64,000 nt of DNA, from the NCBI RefSeq assembly GCF_011927695.1, contig NZ_JAATJE010000004.1, positions 1 through 64,000 of the forward strand, read 5' to 3'. Below are positions 50,270 through 58,355 of the stretch, piece by piece. Source of the DNA: Sphingomonas jejuensis. Lineage in GTDB: Bacteria; Pseudomonadota; Alphaproteobacteria; Sphingomonadales; Sphingomonadaceae. The position numbers and the translations under genes were made by a program. Below the pieces are notes generated by a model. It made no database searches. It worked only from the letters and a program-made list of their open reading frames with translations, and had not been told where the DNA came from. Position 1 is the stretch's first letter, and each line of letters begins with the position of its first letter.

Positions 50270-53200
50270 TCAGGCCATCAGCTTTGCGAGAACCGCATCG
50301 GCCGTCTCGACGGGGATGAAGACGCGCGTCTTGTAGGCGATGATCTCTGTGAAGCAGCCGATCGACTTGAGCCACGCGAGCTGGTCGGCCGGTGCGCCGC
50401 TGATCTCGATGCGCGGCTTGGCGTTGACGCGTACGCGCTTCACCTCGCACACGAACGGTCGCCGGATCGTGACCGTCCCGCCCTCCATCGCGGCGCGCGC
50501 GACCTCGGCCGGGCTGAGCACGTCGTTGCTGTCGAGGCCCATCTTCGAGAACAGCGCCGGCACGTCGCCCGGGAACACCATGCGCCCGAGCCAGGAGCGA
50601 CCCTCGGCATCGACCACGCGGTTGACCACGAGATGGTCGCTCGGCAGCGCCGACCAGATCGGCAGCAGAAGGCCGGTCGCGAGCCGGATCGTCTCGACGT
50701 CGAGCTTGCCGCGGATCTCGTCGACCTCGGCCGACCATTCCGCCTCGAACCGTGCGCGGCTGCATTCCTCCCAGGCCGTCTCGTAGAGATCGTCGAGTGC
50801 GAGATATTCGTGCCGGGTCGGACGCATCAGTTCGATGCGCGACACCGCCACCCCGTCCTCGGTCAGCCAGGAGCGCGCGTTGGTGCGCAGCGCGACCTTG
50901 CCCGACTTGCCGTTGCGCACGAACACGGCGGTCTGGTCGGTATCGGCGATGCGCAGCACGCGCTCGAGCGACATGGGGTTGCGGCGCCGGGTCACCTCGA
51001 TCGTCAGCAGGTGCGAGGTCGCCTTGCTGACCGGGTCGGTGCGCAGGATCGTATCGTCGAGCACGGTCGCGGTCTCGACCGTCATCGTCTCGACGCCGAC
51101 ATCGAGTGTCCCCGCCTCGCGCGCGGCCGCGACCCGTGCCTCGACCAGCGCCAGGAATTCGTCAAAGATGCAGTTCTGGAGCCCGATCGGCAGCGCCAGC
51201 AACCGGTTGAGCCAGCGCTGGATGGGCGGGAGATCCTCCTTCAACACGCCGTCGGTATCGAGCAGTTCCAGGCCGGTGCGATGCTGGAAATCGGTGAGGT
51301 TGGTGCTGGTCAGCTTCCCCGCGACGAGCAGGTGATACCAGCTGATGAGCGCCGCCTTGGCGTAGTCGCTTTCGAGATTATCGGCCGGGTCGAACAGATT
51401 CTGCCCCCCGGTCTGGCGCTGGCCGCGCGTCAGAGCGCCGAGGCTGTCTAGACGCCGCGCGATGGTCGAGGTGAACCTGAGTTCGCCCTTGCAGTCGGTC
51501 GTGACGGGCCGGAACAGGGGCGAGCAGGCCTGATGCGTGCGGTGGGTACGTCCCAGGCCCTGGATCGCGCGATCGGCCCTCCAGCCCGGCTCCAGGAGCA
51601 GATGCGCGCGTTGCTGCTGGTTCTTCGCATCGAGGCTGGCATGATAAGACCGCCCGGTCCCGCCGGCGTCGGAGAAGACCAGGATGCGCTTGGTGCCTTC
51701 CATGAAGGCGGCGGAATCGGCCTGCGTGGCGCGGGCCGAGCGCGATTCGAGCTTCTGCCCTCCCCCGCTCACCGTGATGAGGCGCTTGGTGCGCCCCGTC
51801 ACCTCGGCGACCATCTCGGTGCCGAACCGGGTGATGATGGCATCGAGCACGGCCGCGATCGGCGGCAGCGCGCAAAGCTGCTCGACCAGATTGTCGCGCT
51901 CGGCTTCGGCTTCGGGGTTGGTGACCGGGTGGCCGCTCTCGTCGAACAGCGGTCGCGAGCGCACCTCGCCGGTGTCATCGCGGAAGAAGGTCATCTGCTG
52001 GACCGGGAATGCCCGCGTCAGATAGTCGATCACGGCCTCGCGCGGGGAGAGATCGATGTCGAGGTCGGCGCGCTCGTCGGGCGACAGTTCGCCCAGGCGG
52101 CGGTCGAGGATCGCCTCGGCGGTGCTGACCAGCTGCAGCACGACCGACTGATCGGCCGCCAGATGCTGTTCGATCGCCGCGATGACGGTCGGGAGCTTCG
52201 CTGACAGGAGGAGCGCCCCGAAGAACCGCTGCTTGCAGCTTTCGAACCGCGAGCGCGCCGCGGCCTTCGCGCCCGAGTTGAGCGTCTTGCCCTCGTTGCC
52301 GTCGACGACGCCGGTGAGTTCGAGCGCCTTTTCAAGGCCGCGATGGATGATCGCCCAGGCATCGGCATAGGTGTCGTACACCGCGATCTGTTCAGGCGTC
52401 AGCTCGTGGCGGAGGATGTCATATTCGACCCCGGCGAAGCTCAGCGCGCGCGCGGTGTAGAGGCCGGTCGCCTTGAGATCGCGCGCGACCAGTTCCATCG
52501 CCGCGATCCCGCCCTGCCGGATCTGGGTGATGAACGCCTCGCGGTTGGCGAAGGCGGTCTCCGGCCCCCACAGGCCGAGCCGCACGGCATAGGCGAGGTT
52601 GTTCACCTCCGACGCGCCGGTCGCCGAGGCGTAGAGCACGCGGGCGTCGGGCAGGTGGTTCTGCAGGAGAACGCCGGCGATGCCCTGCTGCGAGCCCTTC
52701 TTGGTGCCCATCGACCCTTCGCCACCCGCGACGCCGCCCATCTCATGCGCCTCGTCGAACGCGATGACGCCGTCGAAGTCGGCACCGGCCCAGGCGATGA
52801 TTTGATCGAGCCGGGTGGCGTCGCCGCGGTTGGAGCGCAGCGTCGGATAGGTCACGAACAGGACGCCCTCGTCCATCGTGACGGGCTCGTCGATCTTCCA
52901 GCGCGAGAGCGGCTGCACGTCGGCCGCGAGACCGCCGAGCGCGGTCCAGTCGCGGATCGCGTCGGCATGGAGCGCCTCGTTCTTGCTGATCCAGATGTTC
53001 TTGCGACGACCCGCCAGCCAGTTGTCGAGGATGACGGCCGCGACCTGCCGCCCCTTCCCTGCCCCGGTGCCGTCGCCCAGGAAATAGCCCTTGCGGTACG
53101 CGCGTCCGTCGTCGGAGAGCACCAGCCCCACGCCCTCCTTGTCTGGCTTGCTCAGGCCCGGGATATACTGGGTCCAGGCATGGCCGGCGTAAACGACGGT

Positions 53201-54484
53201 CTCGAGCTGCGAGGAGGACAGGAGGCGTTCGGTGACGGTGCGTTCGGGCAGCGACGGAACATGGACGGGGATCGGCGCGGGGATCGAGCCCATCGCGATC
53301 GATTCCACCAGCGCGGTCGGATGCTCGCCGGCAGCGTCGAACACGATACGGCTCGGCCGATAGGGCAGATAGACGCCGGACTGCTCGGCGAGTGGCGCCG
53401 GCGTCTCGAGTACCTGGTAGCCGACCGGGAGAACCTCGTTCCTGGCGAGAGCGCGGAAGATGCGCGGGGTGGCAGCGGGCTTCGATCTCACGCTGCGCAG
53501 GAGGGACAGCCCCCCGCCCCGCTTGACCGGCGCCGGAGTGGCGGCCTCCGGGATCAGATCCTGCCGGGGCGGGATGACCAGCGCCTCGACCAGGTCGCTT
53601 ACGGCGCCGCGCTGGAGCGTGACCGTCGTGGTATCACCCACCGTCTTGTCGATGACATAGAGTCGCACCGCGACTCCGGTGCCGTGCTTGCCATAGGCAT
53701 GGGTCAGCCGGATCGAGGTGCGCAGCGCGACGCTCGCCAGCGTCGTCGACCAGATCGTGCCCATGCGCGCGGAGTTGAAGAACCAGTCGGGCATGATCGC
53801 GACGACGCGCCCGCCAGGCCGCACACGCTTGATCGCCGCCTGCAGGTGGCGGACCGCAGCGAGCGCGTCGGCACCGCGGCCGAGCGAGCGCGAGAAGGGC
53901 GGGTTCATCAGGATGAGGCTGGGGCGCTCCGCGGATGCCATGACGCTGGCGATCTGCGCGCCGTCGTGGCCGGTAACGCTGGCTTTCGGGAAGGTGGCCG
54001 ACAGCCGCTCGCGGCGCGCGGGATCGATCTCGTTGAGCTGGAGCGCCGCGATCGGCGGGAGGCCCGCTACCAGGAGACCGTTGCCGGCGCTCGGTTCGAG
54101 TACGATGTCATCCGCGCGTGCGTTCGCGAGCATGACCGTGATCGTGGCGAGATCGAGCGGGGTCGAGAATTGCTGCCAGTCGATCTGCTCCTCGCTGCGC
54201 ACGGTCTGGGTAGGAAGGCGCGCCATAAGCCCGATCGCGGCGTCGACCGCCGGCGTGGTGCCTGCTGCGCATACCGCCAGCGCGGTCGCATGCTCCAGCA
54301 CCTCGAAGCTCTCGCGCTGGGTCCAGTGACCATCGGCGTCGGTGCCGCCATAGGCGCGGATCATCGCGTCGTTGAGCATCGCTCGGGTGATCTTCGCGTC
54401 GCCGGCGATCGCGGGGAGCAGCAGGCGGGCGGCAGCGGTGGCATGGTCGGCGCGCGCGGGCGCAGGGTCGAACAGGTCGGTCAT
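50270..54484 (-). CDS. Methylase plus Strawberry-notch-like helicase
   Basis: 1404 residues. The N-terminal N6-adenine methylase fold has LEPSAGNGLLV (129-139) and the catalytic LMNPPFSRS (192-200). It is followed by a superfamily-2 helicase of the Strawberry-notch type: FLGDGTGAGKGRQVAAVI (468-485, Walker A), VIAFDEAHEMGG (573-584, DEAH), and a C-terminal helicase with KRILVFSDAGGTGRSYHASL and AIQGLGRTHRTHQ. Large plasmid proteins of this kind occur next to ParB genes in leading regions and may protect or repair entering DNA. It is not accompanied by DISARM or BREX partners. Confidence 0.9.
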   Translation of the reverse strand: MTDLFDPAPARADHATAAARLLLPAIAGDAKITRAMLNDAMIRAYGGTDADGHWTQRESFEVLEHATALAVCAAGTTPAVDAAIGLMARLPTQTVRSEEQIDWQQFSTPLDLATITVMLANARADDIVLEPSAGNGLLVAGLPPIAALQLNEIDPARRERLSATFPKASVTGHDGAQIASVMASAERPSLILMNPPFSRSLGRGADALAAVRHLQAAIKRVRPGGRVVAIMPDWFFNSARMGTIWSTTLASVALRTSIRLTHAYGKHGTGVAVRLYVIDKTVGDTTTVTLQRGAVSDLVEALVIPPRQDLIPEAATPAPVKRGGGLSLLRSVRSKPAATPRIFRALARNEVLPVGYQVLETPAPLAEQSGVYLPYRPSRIVFDAAGEHPTALVESIAMGSIPAPIPVHVPSLPERTVTERLLSSSQLETVVYAGHAWTQYIPGLSKPDKEGVGLVLSDDGRAYRKGYFLGDGTGAGKGRQVAAVILDNWLAGRRKNIWISKNEALHADAIRDWTALGGLAADVQPLSRWKIDEPVTMDEGVLFVTYPTLRSNRGDATRLDQIIAWAGADFDGVIAFDEAHEMGGVAGGEGSMGTKKGSQQGIAGVLLQNHLPDARVLYASATGASEVNNLAYAVRLGLWGPETAFANREAFITQIRQGGIAAMELVARDLKATGLYTARALSFAGVEYDILRHELTPEQIAVYDTYADAWAIIHRGLEKALELTGVVDGNEGKTLNSGAKAAARSRFESCKQRFFGALLLSAKLPTVIAAIEQHLAADQSVVLQLVSTAEAILDRRLGELSPDERADLDIDLSPREAVIDYLTRAFPVQQMTFFRDDTGEVRSRPLFDESGHPVTNPEAEAERDNLVEQLCALPPIAAVLDAIITRFGTEMVAEVTGRTKRLITVSGGGQKLESRSARATQADSAAFMEGTKRILVFSDAGGTGRSYHASLDAKNQQQRAHLLLEPGWRADRAIQGLGRTHRTHQACSPLFRPVTTDCKGELRFTSTIARRLDSLGALTRGQRQTGGQNLFDPADNLESDYAKAALISWYHLLVAGKLTSTNLTDFQHRTGLELLDTDGVLKEDLPPIQRWLNRLLALPIGLQNCIFDEFLALVEARVAAAREAGTLDVGVETMTVETATVLDDTILRTDPVSKATSHLLTIEVTRRRNPMSLERVLRIADTDQTAVFVRNGKSGKVALRTNARSWLTEDGVAVSRIELMRPTRHEYLALDDLYETAWEECSRARFEAEWSAEVDEIRGKLDVETIRLATGLLLPIWSALPSDHLVVNRVVDAEGRSWLGRMVFPGDVPALFSKMGLDSNDVLSPAEVARAAMEGGTVTIRRPFVCEVKRVRVNAKPRIEISGAPADQLAWLKSIGCFTEIIAYKTRVFIPVETADAVLAKLMA

Positions 54485-54529
54485 GGGGGTCTCCGGGTCT
54501 GTGGCTGCTCGTGCAGCTCACGACCCCGA

Positions 54530-54545
54530 CCCCCCTTCCCTCTCA
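54530..54545 (-). promoter_or_regulatory. G-rich purine leader
   Basis: On the minus strand GAGAGGGAAGGGGGGT ends about 46 nt before the start at 54484. It overlaps the last bases of the Toprim gene, so the leader doubles as the end of the previous coding region. Confidence 0.45.
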
Positions 54546-55382
54546 GGCTCCGGGTTTCACGACGTCGGCCCAGTCGCCATAACGTGAGGGTGGCGGCATC
54601 CGCTTCAGCGTCAGCCCGCGCGGCCGATAGGCGGCCCACGCCTTGCGTCGTGCGCGTCGGCCCTCGAAGTCATTGTCCTCGGCGAAGATCAGCGTGGTGA
54701 CGCTATCGGGGATGTGGACACGGTCGAGCCGCGCCGCGCCGAGCGTCGCCCAGCACGGGATGCCGTGGATCTGGGTGAAGGCGGCCGAGGTCTCGAACCC
54801 CTCACCAAGCGCCAATGTGTCGGTGACGCGCATGCCCTGCCAGGTCGCACCTCCCGGCGTGCCGAGCGTCGCCTTGTCGAGATAGCCGCCATGCGCGAGG
54901 TCGAGGAAGATGCGCTGAATCGAGCGCAGCGTGCGCCCCTCCCGCGCCGCGATCAGCAGCGCCGGGAGGAACCGGGTATGCGGTTTCGGTCCCCACGGAC
55001 AGCGCGGGTGGTAGCTCAGGTCGTCGAAGGCGCCGGTGATGCCGCGAAAGCGGAGATAGGCTTCCGCGGGCGTTCCGGCGATCGGCAACCCCTCGTTCCA
55101 CAGCCGTTCGATGTTGGCGGGTCTGCCGGTGCGCTGTTCAGCGGGTGGGTCGTAGGTGCGTCCGGGTCTGATGCGCGCGATCTCGCGGAGCACGTCCTCG
55201 GCGGTGCAGCCGGCGAAGCAGTGAACGAGGATGCCGTCATGGCCCTGCCGGATCGAGAGGCTGGGATCGCTGTCGGCGTGGGCCGGGCAACGGCACATGG
55301 CGTTGTAGCCGTGCCAGGTGCCGCCGAGGGCGCCGACGATGTCCACGATGGTCTGGGTGGGTTTCAGCGCAACGAGGGGCAT
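54543..55382 (-). CDS. CHC2/Toprim-domain DNA primase-like protein
   Basis: 279 residues. The N terminus carries a primase-type zinc finger (MCRCPAHADSDPSLSI...VHCFAGC, Cys and His ligands), and the C-terminal Toprim domain has LALGEGFETSAAF (catalytic Glu) and VTTLIFAEDND (DxD type). This short two-domain form (DUF7146/Toprim) is common on alphaproteobacterial plasmids. It probably primes complementary-strand synthesis on the transferred strand or acts as a regulator. It lies immediately upstream of the methylase-helicase. Confidence 0.88.
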   Translation of the reverse strand: MPLVALKPTQTIVDIVGALGGTWHGYNAMCRCPAHADSDPSLSIRQGHDGILVHCFAGCTAEDVLREIARIRPGRTYDPPAEQRTGRPANIERLWNEGLPIAGTPAEAYLRFRGITGAFDDLSYHPRCPWGPKPHTRFLPALLIAAREGRTLRSIQRIFLDLAHGGYLDKATLGTPGGATWQGMRVTDTLALGEGFETSAAFTQIHGIPCWATLGAARLDRVHIPDSVTTLIFAEDNDFEGRRARRKAWAAYRPRGLTLKRMPPPSRYGDWADVVKPGA

Positions 55383-55408
55383 GACCGATCCTTTCTCGCT
55401 GCCTCTGA

Positions 55409-55426
55409 CCCCCTTCTCTCCCTTCC
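55409..55426 (-). promoter_or_regulatory. G-rich purine leader
   Basis: On the minus strand GGAAGGGAGAGAAGGGGG ends about 27 nt before the Toprim start at 55382. It is the leader furthest from oriT found. Confidence 0.45.
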
Positions 55427-55438
55427 TAGGTGACTCAG

Positions 55439-55550
55439 TAGCTGCTGGCTAGCAGCTAGCGGAAGATCCCCGTGTTAGCAGTTAGACCTCCGCTATCTAG
55501 CGTTGAGATGGCTGGTATCTAGCGGCTAGCTACCTTTGAGCTAGCAGTTT
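55439..55550. repeat. TAGC-repeat cluster downstream of the partition genes
   Basis: Repeated words TAGCTGCTGGCTAGCAGCTAG, GTTAGCAGTTAG, TATCTAGCG, TATCTAGCGGCTAGCTACC and GAGCTAGCAG within 110 bases, partly overlapping the end of the small partner gene. With the cluster at 56499-56590 it brackets parA. Such clusters are typical of a partition centromere (parS) and of the operator of the same locus. Confidence 0.7.
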
Positions 55551-55838
55551 CTCATAAGCGTCGAGTGCCTTCTCGAGCACTTCTGTAAGAAGCAGACCCT
55601 CACGTTGAGCTATTTCGCGGATTCGATTGTCCCATTCGGGTGTGACCCTAGTCGCAAATTGTTGAGTGCGGTTAGTCTTGCGCGAACTGCGGGCATCAAT
55701 GCGGGTTGCGGTTATCAGCGGTGCAGCCGGAGGGGCGGGGGCTACTTCGGGTGCATCCAAATTCTGGCTCGCCTCACTGATTGGTGGGGGTGAACCCAAT
55801 CGAGTAGCCTTCTTTAGCTTCGAGATATCGGCCATCAT
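55530..55838 (-). CDS. Small DNA-binding partition partner (ParB/ParC-like)
   Basis: 102 residues (start 55838, or 55835 at the second Met). The disordered N-terminal half carries SSRKTNRTQQF, and the C-terminal half TRVTPEWDNRIREIAQREGLLLTEVLEKALDAYEKLL has the strand-helix-helix outline of a ribbon-helix-helix protein. It directly follows parA (stop and start adjacent). In type Ib systems such a small protein binds the centromere and activates the ParA ATPase. Its binding sites are probably the flanking TAGC clusters. Confidence 0.8.
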   Translation of the reverse strand: MMADISKLKKATRLGSPPPISEASQNLDAPEVAPAPPAAPLITATRIDARSSRKTNRTQQFATRVTPEWDNRIREIAQREGLLLTEVLEKALDAYEKLLAQR

Positions 55839-56468
55839 TCACCCCGCTACTTTGTCGATTAGGGATTGGATCAGAGTATCAGCACGCTGGTTAAGGCCGG
55901 AGAATTTGGTTTCGGTAATTGACAGGCCTTGGTTCTGCGCTTGCCGGTATGCTGGTCGTTCCACGATCGAACCGTCGAGGACATTATACCCAGCTTCGGT
56001 CAAATACGCCCGCGCGTCATTTTCTTCAGCCGAAGTTCCAATGCGGTTGAGCGCAAAAACGAGCCGTCCAGTCGGGATACCCTCCTTAACAAGGGCATGG
56101 TATTCGCGGACGGCAGGCCTGAGATCGTCCAAGGATGCGCCGGTGGGTTGAACCACGAGTGACGATGACCGTGCAATTTCAAGTGTAGCTTTGCTGGTCC
56201 GAGCGGGGCCGTCGATGATAAGCAGATCGAAGCCGTCTGCAGCGGCCAGGGCCTGAGACGCGGTTTTGAATGCCTCAACCGACACAATCGGCTCGATGGA
56301 GATGCCAAGGCGTGCTCGGTGCCAATCGACCGAAGTGCCCTGTTGAGTATCGAGATCGGCGATTTTAACCCGCAGTTCGCCTGCCGCCGCCTCGCGAGCA
56401 AGGGCTCTTGCCAAGGTGCTTTTTCCTACACCGCCTTTTTGTGAGACGAATGCTACGACAGCAGCCAT
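55839..56468 (-). CDS. parA: ParA-type partition ATPase (small, type Ib)
   Basis: 209 residues, Walker-type ATPase without an N-terminal DNA-binding domain: VAFVSQKGGVGKSTLARALA (deviant Walker A KGGVGKST at 11-18), VKIADLDTQQGTSVDW (Walker A') and FDLLIIDGPARTSKATLEIA (Walker B). The length and the small partner gene fit the ParF/type Ib partition class. It segregates plasmid copies by pattern formation on the nucleoid. Repeat clusters on both sides are the likely centromere and operator. Confidence 0.93.
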   Translation of the reverse strand: MAAVVAFVSQKGGVGKSTLARALAREAAAGELRVKIADLDTQQGTSVDWHRARLGISIEPIVSVEAFKTASQALAAADGFDLLIIDGPARTSKATLEIARSSSLVVQPTGASLDDLRPAVREYHALVKEGIPTGRLVFALNRIGTSAEENDARAYLTEAGYNVLDGSIVERPAYRQAQNQGLSITETKFSGLNQRADTLIQSLIDKVAG

Positions 56469-56498
56469 GACCGATCCTGTGATAGTTCGAACAACTGG

Positions 56499-56590
56499 AT
56501 AGCTAGCCGCTCTCTAGCAGTTTGGCAACCGCTACCTATGTGATAGCTAGCTGATACCCAACCAGCAGATATCTGTGAGCTAGCTGCTAC
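56499..56590. repeat. TAGC-repeat cluster upstream of parA
   Basis: GGATAGCTAGCCGC, CTCTAGCAG, GTGATAGCTAGCTGATACC and GTGAGCTAGCTGCTACCC lie in the 100 bases before the parA start at 56468. The core is (C/G)TAGC(T/A)(G/A), often as the palindrome AGCTAGCT. Likely operator and centromere half of the partition locus. Confidence 0.7.
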
Positions 56591-56690
56591 CCACGGGGGT
56601 TTGCCTGACCTAGTCTGGATCAAGCACTGGGAGATAGTGGAATTTTTTTCCACGTTGTGCGGTTGATCGAAACATGATGTTCAATGATCG

Positions 56691-57608
56691 ATGAACACGC
56701 GATCGAACTCGAGCTTATGCGTAGTGGGTAGTGTTATGGCACTGCTATGGGCGCAAACATCGGCAGCTAAGCAGGCCGAGGTAATGACATTTGATGGGCA
56801 GGCAGTTGAAGCCGTCATCGATGTGGGCCCGAGAATGCGGGGTATGCCAACAGACGGAACGCCGCCAGTACCAAGCATGGAAGCCGTTTTAGGCAATGAC
56901 TTCAGATCATTCGGCAGCCCCGTAATGGAACCCCAAGAGGAGGCAATAAGCACGTCGCATATATCGGTGCCCCTTTGGATGCAGACTGGCCAGGTTTCGG
57001 GGGGAGCTGGCCGGGCAGCGATGTCCGATATGGCAAGTTATCTCTACACCCCACAGGCTTGCTCAATCACACCCTACCGTCCACGCGGCGATTTTCCAGG
57101 CTGGCTCGAAGCTCGGCGGGCTCAATATTACCCCTTGATCCAGGCCGTGGCGTGCGAAGCTGGTGTGCCAGTCGGGCTTTTCGATGCACTGGTGGCCCAG
57201 GAAAGCCGCTATGACCCATTGATCGTATCACCGAAGGGCGCCGTTGGCCTTACCCAATTGATGCCCGGTACAGCGCGTGGACTTGGGGTTTTCAATTCGA
57301 GAGATCCGTTGTCGAACCTGAGGGGAGGGGCCAGATACCTCCGCGCGCATCTGGATGAGTTCAAGCGGGTCGATCTAGCCTTGGCCGCGTACAATGCAGG
57401 TCCAGGACGCGTTCGATCGATGCGCCGTATTCCGCCGTTTCGCGAGACGATGGACTATGTCGCAGCGATCACTCGAGGGTGGAGCACCGGATCGTTCAGG
57501 ACAGCATCGATTCAGACCGCCGGTTTGGCAGTGGGTCGACAGGAATTCCGGGGCAGGGGGGTCCAGTTACTCGCTTACACATCTACAAGAGTATCGAACC
57601 CGAGGTAG
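56691..57608 (+). CDS. VirB1-like lytic transglycosylase
   Basis: 305 residues with an N-terminal signal (VVGSVMALLWAQTSAAKQAEV) and an SLT catalytic domain in the second half: FDALVAQESRYDPLIVSPKGAVGLTQLMPGTARGLG (catalytic Glu in QESRY), GGARYLRAHLDEF and ALAAYNAGPGRV. It opens peptidoglycan for the type IV secretion channel. It is on the plus strand, opposite to the tra operon at 5-17 kb, and may be the first gene of the secretion locus that continues elsewhere; no VirB2-VirB11 is in this window. Confidence 0.88.
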   Translation: MNTRSNSSLCVVGSVMALLWAQTSAAKQAEVMTFDGQAVEAVIDVGPRMRGMPTDGTPPVPSMEAVLGNDFRSFGSPVMEPQEEAISTSHISVPLWMQTGQVSGGAGRAAMSDMASYLYTPQACSITPYRPRGDFPGWLEARRAQYYPLIQAVACEAGVPVGLFDALVAQESRYDPLIVSPKGAVGLTQLMPGTARGLGVFNSRDPLSNLRGGARYLRAHLDEFKRVDLALAAYNAGPGRVRSMRRIPPFRETMDYVAAITRGWSTGSFRTASIQTAGLAVGRQEFRGRGVQLLAYTSTRVSNPR

Positions 57609-57850
57609 TGCGCGTAATAGATCGCAATTCCGAGGATCGCCGGCGCGCCGAGCAGATAGTTGATCTGCCAACGTATCCACAACCGGGGTGCAACGAGTAC
57701 CTTATCGAGGACGGTCGCAGTTGGGAGTTTCCTAGTTCCCAGACGATAATCGTAGGCGGTCTTTATCATCGCGAGGACAGCGCACAGCGCCACCATGACG
57801 CCGACCGCGGCATAGAGTGAAAGCCAGGCCTGAAGTGTCGCTTGGGGCAT
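57575..57850 (-). CDS. Small two-segment membrane protein
   Basis: 91 residues from ATG 57850 (AGGTGG upstream). Two hydrophobic segments (LYAAVGVMVALCAVLAMI and YLLGAPAILGIAIYYAHYL) and a basic loop between. It converges on the transglycosylase with a 34-bp overlap of the 3' ends. No family recognised. The segment 57860-58137 has no gene I can support. Confidence 0.6.
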   Translation of the reverse strand: MPQATLQAWLSLYAAVGVMVALCAVLAMIKTAYDYRLGTRKLPTATVLDKVLVAPRLWIRWQINYLLGAPAILGIAIYYAHYLGFDTLVDV

Positions 57851-58137
57851 GCCGACCACCTAGCAGCAAGATGCTGACGGTCCATTAACCGCTGAATCGC
57901 GCATTAGTTACCAGGTGGGCTGCGTTTTCAATCGCAAGTTGGTGCTCAGCATGGCGCTACGGTCGCGATGACGCACGAAAAACGGCTGCACCGGGCACAA
58001 AGGCGGCAATTTCAGCGCAACGGTAAACGCTTGCTCCCCTCGGGAGCATCGCGACGCGAAGCGGCGCGTCCAACCTTGCCGCTTGGTCTTGCCGTTTGTG
58101 GTTTGTGCGGTCCGGTCGGTTGGGACTGTACTCGCCG

Positions 58138-58355
58138 TCAGGCGTTAGGGCGTTGGCCGACTAGGCCAACTCCATTCGTTCTCAGATCATATGAATCTAG
58201 GAGCGGTTGACCATTTTTTTGAGACTCTTGCTTCTCGATAGCGATGGCAAGGCTGTCCAGCACTTGTCGCAAGCCGGCGTCTTCGATCTCCTCGGCGACA
58301 ACCTGGCGCGGGGAGCGCCAGAGGCGCATCACCTCGATCTGCTCGATCAGGCAGG
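58138..58355 (-). pseudogene. C-terminal gene fragment fused at a deletion joint
   Basis: Sensible coding text continues past the break in the thiamine-diphosphate enzyme but in another frame: IEQIEVMRLWRSPRQVVAEEIEDAGLRQVLDSLAIAIEKQE...LRTNGVGLVGQRPNA. It has no N terminus of its own. It looks like the tail of a different gene brought next to the truncated enzyme by a deletion or recombination. Its family is not recognised. Confidence 0.5.

Noticed and set aside
50270-54484. A DISARM, BREX or type ISP restriction system
   Set aside because: The methylase and helicase are fused, but no DrmB, PLD nuclease, PglZ or BrxL-type gene is nearby and no nuclease motif was seen in the protein.
57968-58210. 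An 80-codon plus-strand frame as a gene
   Set aside because: Arg/Gly/Pro-rich composition with no ribosome site, and it runs into the fragment at 58138-58355.
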